6,965 bases of DNA from Desulfobacterales bacterium C00003106. GTDB taxonomy: Bacteria; Desulfobacterota; Desulfobacteria; Desulfobacterales; C00003106. Under the pieces are notes generated by a model. The model searched no databases, was not told the origin of the DNA, and saw only the letters and a list, made by a program, of their open reading frames with translations. Positions within the stretch are counted from its first letter, which is position 1, and the number at the start of each line of letters is the position of its first letter. The stretch spans positions 1-6,965 of the forward strand of contig MAXM01000179.1 in assembly GCA_001751015.1 (NCBI GenBank), read 5' to 3'. A program made the position numbers and the translations under genes. This document shows positions 6,620 to 6,965 of this stretch, piece by piece.

Positions 6620-6756
6620 AGGGGGGTTGGTTCTAACTTCGGCTACCTTGCTTCGTGACTTGACCCAACATCCAACTAAATGCTATTAATTCAATTGGTT
6701 ACGTTTTTTGAACTGGTATTGTAAAATTAGTGGCCGAAGTTAGAACCAACCCCCCT
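6620..6756. mobile_element. 137-bp element with perfect 24-bp terminal inverted repeats (MITE-like)
   Basis: AGGGGGGTTGGTTCTAACTT (first 20 bases, arm 6620-6643) recurs as its exact reverse complement at 6733-6756; all 24 bp match. The 89-nt interior is AT-rich and codes for nothing obvious. Small size, perfect terminal repeats and no transposase fit a miniature inverted-repeat element or the collapsed ends of an insertion sequence. I do not see a clear target-site duplication: the flanks are tatataaaa on the left and ggctattcc on the right. The element lies exactly between the integrase scrap and the next open frame, so it may have broken the former. I cannot name its family. Confidence 0.55.
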
Positions 6757-6795
6757 GGCTATTCCAGCCACCAGGAAGGCAGGGAAGACCGTCTC

Positions 6796-6965
6796 ATGAG
6801 GAAGGTCCGGAAGATACGGCGACGGCTTGGCGGTGATGATAACTTGATGGACTTCTTTCCAGAGAAACCGAAAAACATGCACTGGAAAACATACCAGCGG
6901 TTGCGCAATGAAGCCGAACATGCCAATATCCTTTCTTGGTTGATTATGGGTAGTCCCTACAAAAC
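6796..6965 (+). CDS. Uncharacterised basic protein, partial at right edge
   Basis: From ATG 6796 the frame is open to the window end (56 codons, no stop). It begins MRKVRKIRRRLGGDD and continues with FFPEKPKNMHWKTYQRLRNE (20-39) and a more hydrophobic stretch, ILSWLIMGSPYK. I do not recognise a function. The basic start and the PEKPKNMHWKTY core look like a real protein rather than random translation. The frame is open upstream to 6712, right through the inverted-repeat arm, so the visible part could be the tail of a gene whose 5' portion was lost to the element. No clear Shine-Dalgarno precedes the ATG. Whether it is intact or a fragment cannot be told from here. Confidence 0.4.
   Translation, partial: MRKVRKIRRRLGGDDNLMDFFPEKPKNMHWKTYQRLRNEAEHANILSWLIMGSPYK

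Noticed and set aside
6727..6921. Minus-strand 64-codon frame at the right end
   Set aside because: It is opposite the plus-strand frame with the more protein-like PEKPKNMHWKTY segment, and overlaps the inverted-repeat arm.
1..6965. CRISPR arrays, toxin-antitoxin pairs, defence genes
   Set aside because: No spaced direct repeats or matching proteins are visible in the window.

Overview
The window is bacterial chromosomal DNA. Its left 5.8 kb is a minus-strand operon for making GDP-L-fucose. Its right 0.7 kb is a tRNA gene flanked by mobile-element debris. Moderate GC, Shine-Dalgarno sites, a TTG start and a class II tRNA-Leu without an encoded CCA end all fit a bacterium. The style of the Gmd and Fcl proteins suggests a Gram-negative, perhaps of the deltaproteobacterial/Desulfobacterota kind, but that lineage guess is weak.

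Layout, right to left along the operon. An AT-rich leader (about 5809-6304) holds a possible promoter and small inverted repeats. Next come gmd (GDP-mannose 4,6-dehydratase, TTG start at 5808), then after 42 nt fcl (GDP-L-fucose synthase), then after 67 nt a very long open frame that starts at 3617 and runs off the left edge (1205 codons visible, no stop). That last gene is the main discovery. It is a three-part fusion: a sugar-phosphate nucleotidyltransferase-like region (about residues 1-510), a class I zinc phosphomannose isomerase (about 528-845) and a phosphomannomutase (about 848 to past the edge).

Together the three genes would cover fructose-6-P -> mannose-6-P -> mannose-1-P -> GDP-mannose -> GDP-4-keto-6-deoxymannose -> GDP-L-fucose. 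The first three steps would sit on one polypeptide and the last two on separate enzymes. The first four assignments other than the nucleotidyltransferase rest on visible motifs; the nucleotide and sugar specificity of the N-terminal domain is inferred from context. The product would feed surface polysaccharide or glycan synthesis; no glycosyltransferase is in view.

On the plus strand at the right lies tRNA-Leu(UAA) (6305-6389). Just downstream, on the minus strand, is the C-terminal scrap of a tyrosine recombinase (6505-6597). Next comes a 137-bp element bounded by perfect 24-bp inverted repeats (6620-6756), and then an open frame of unknown function that leaves the right edge. This looks like an old integration site at a tRNA gene.
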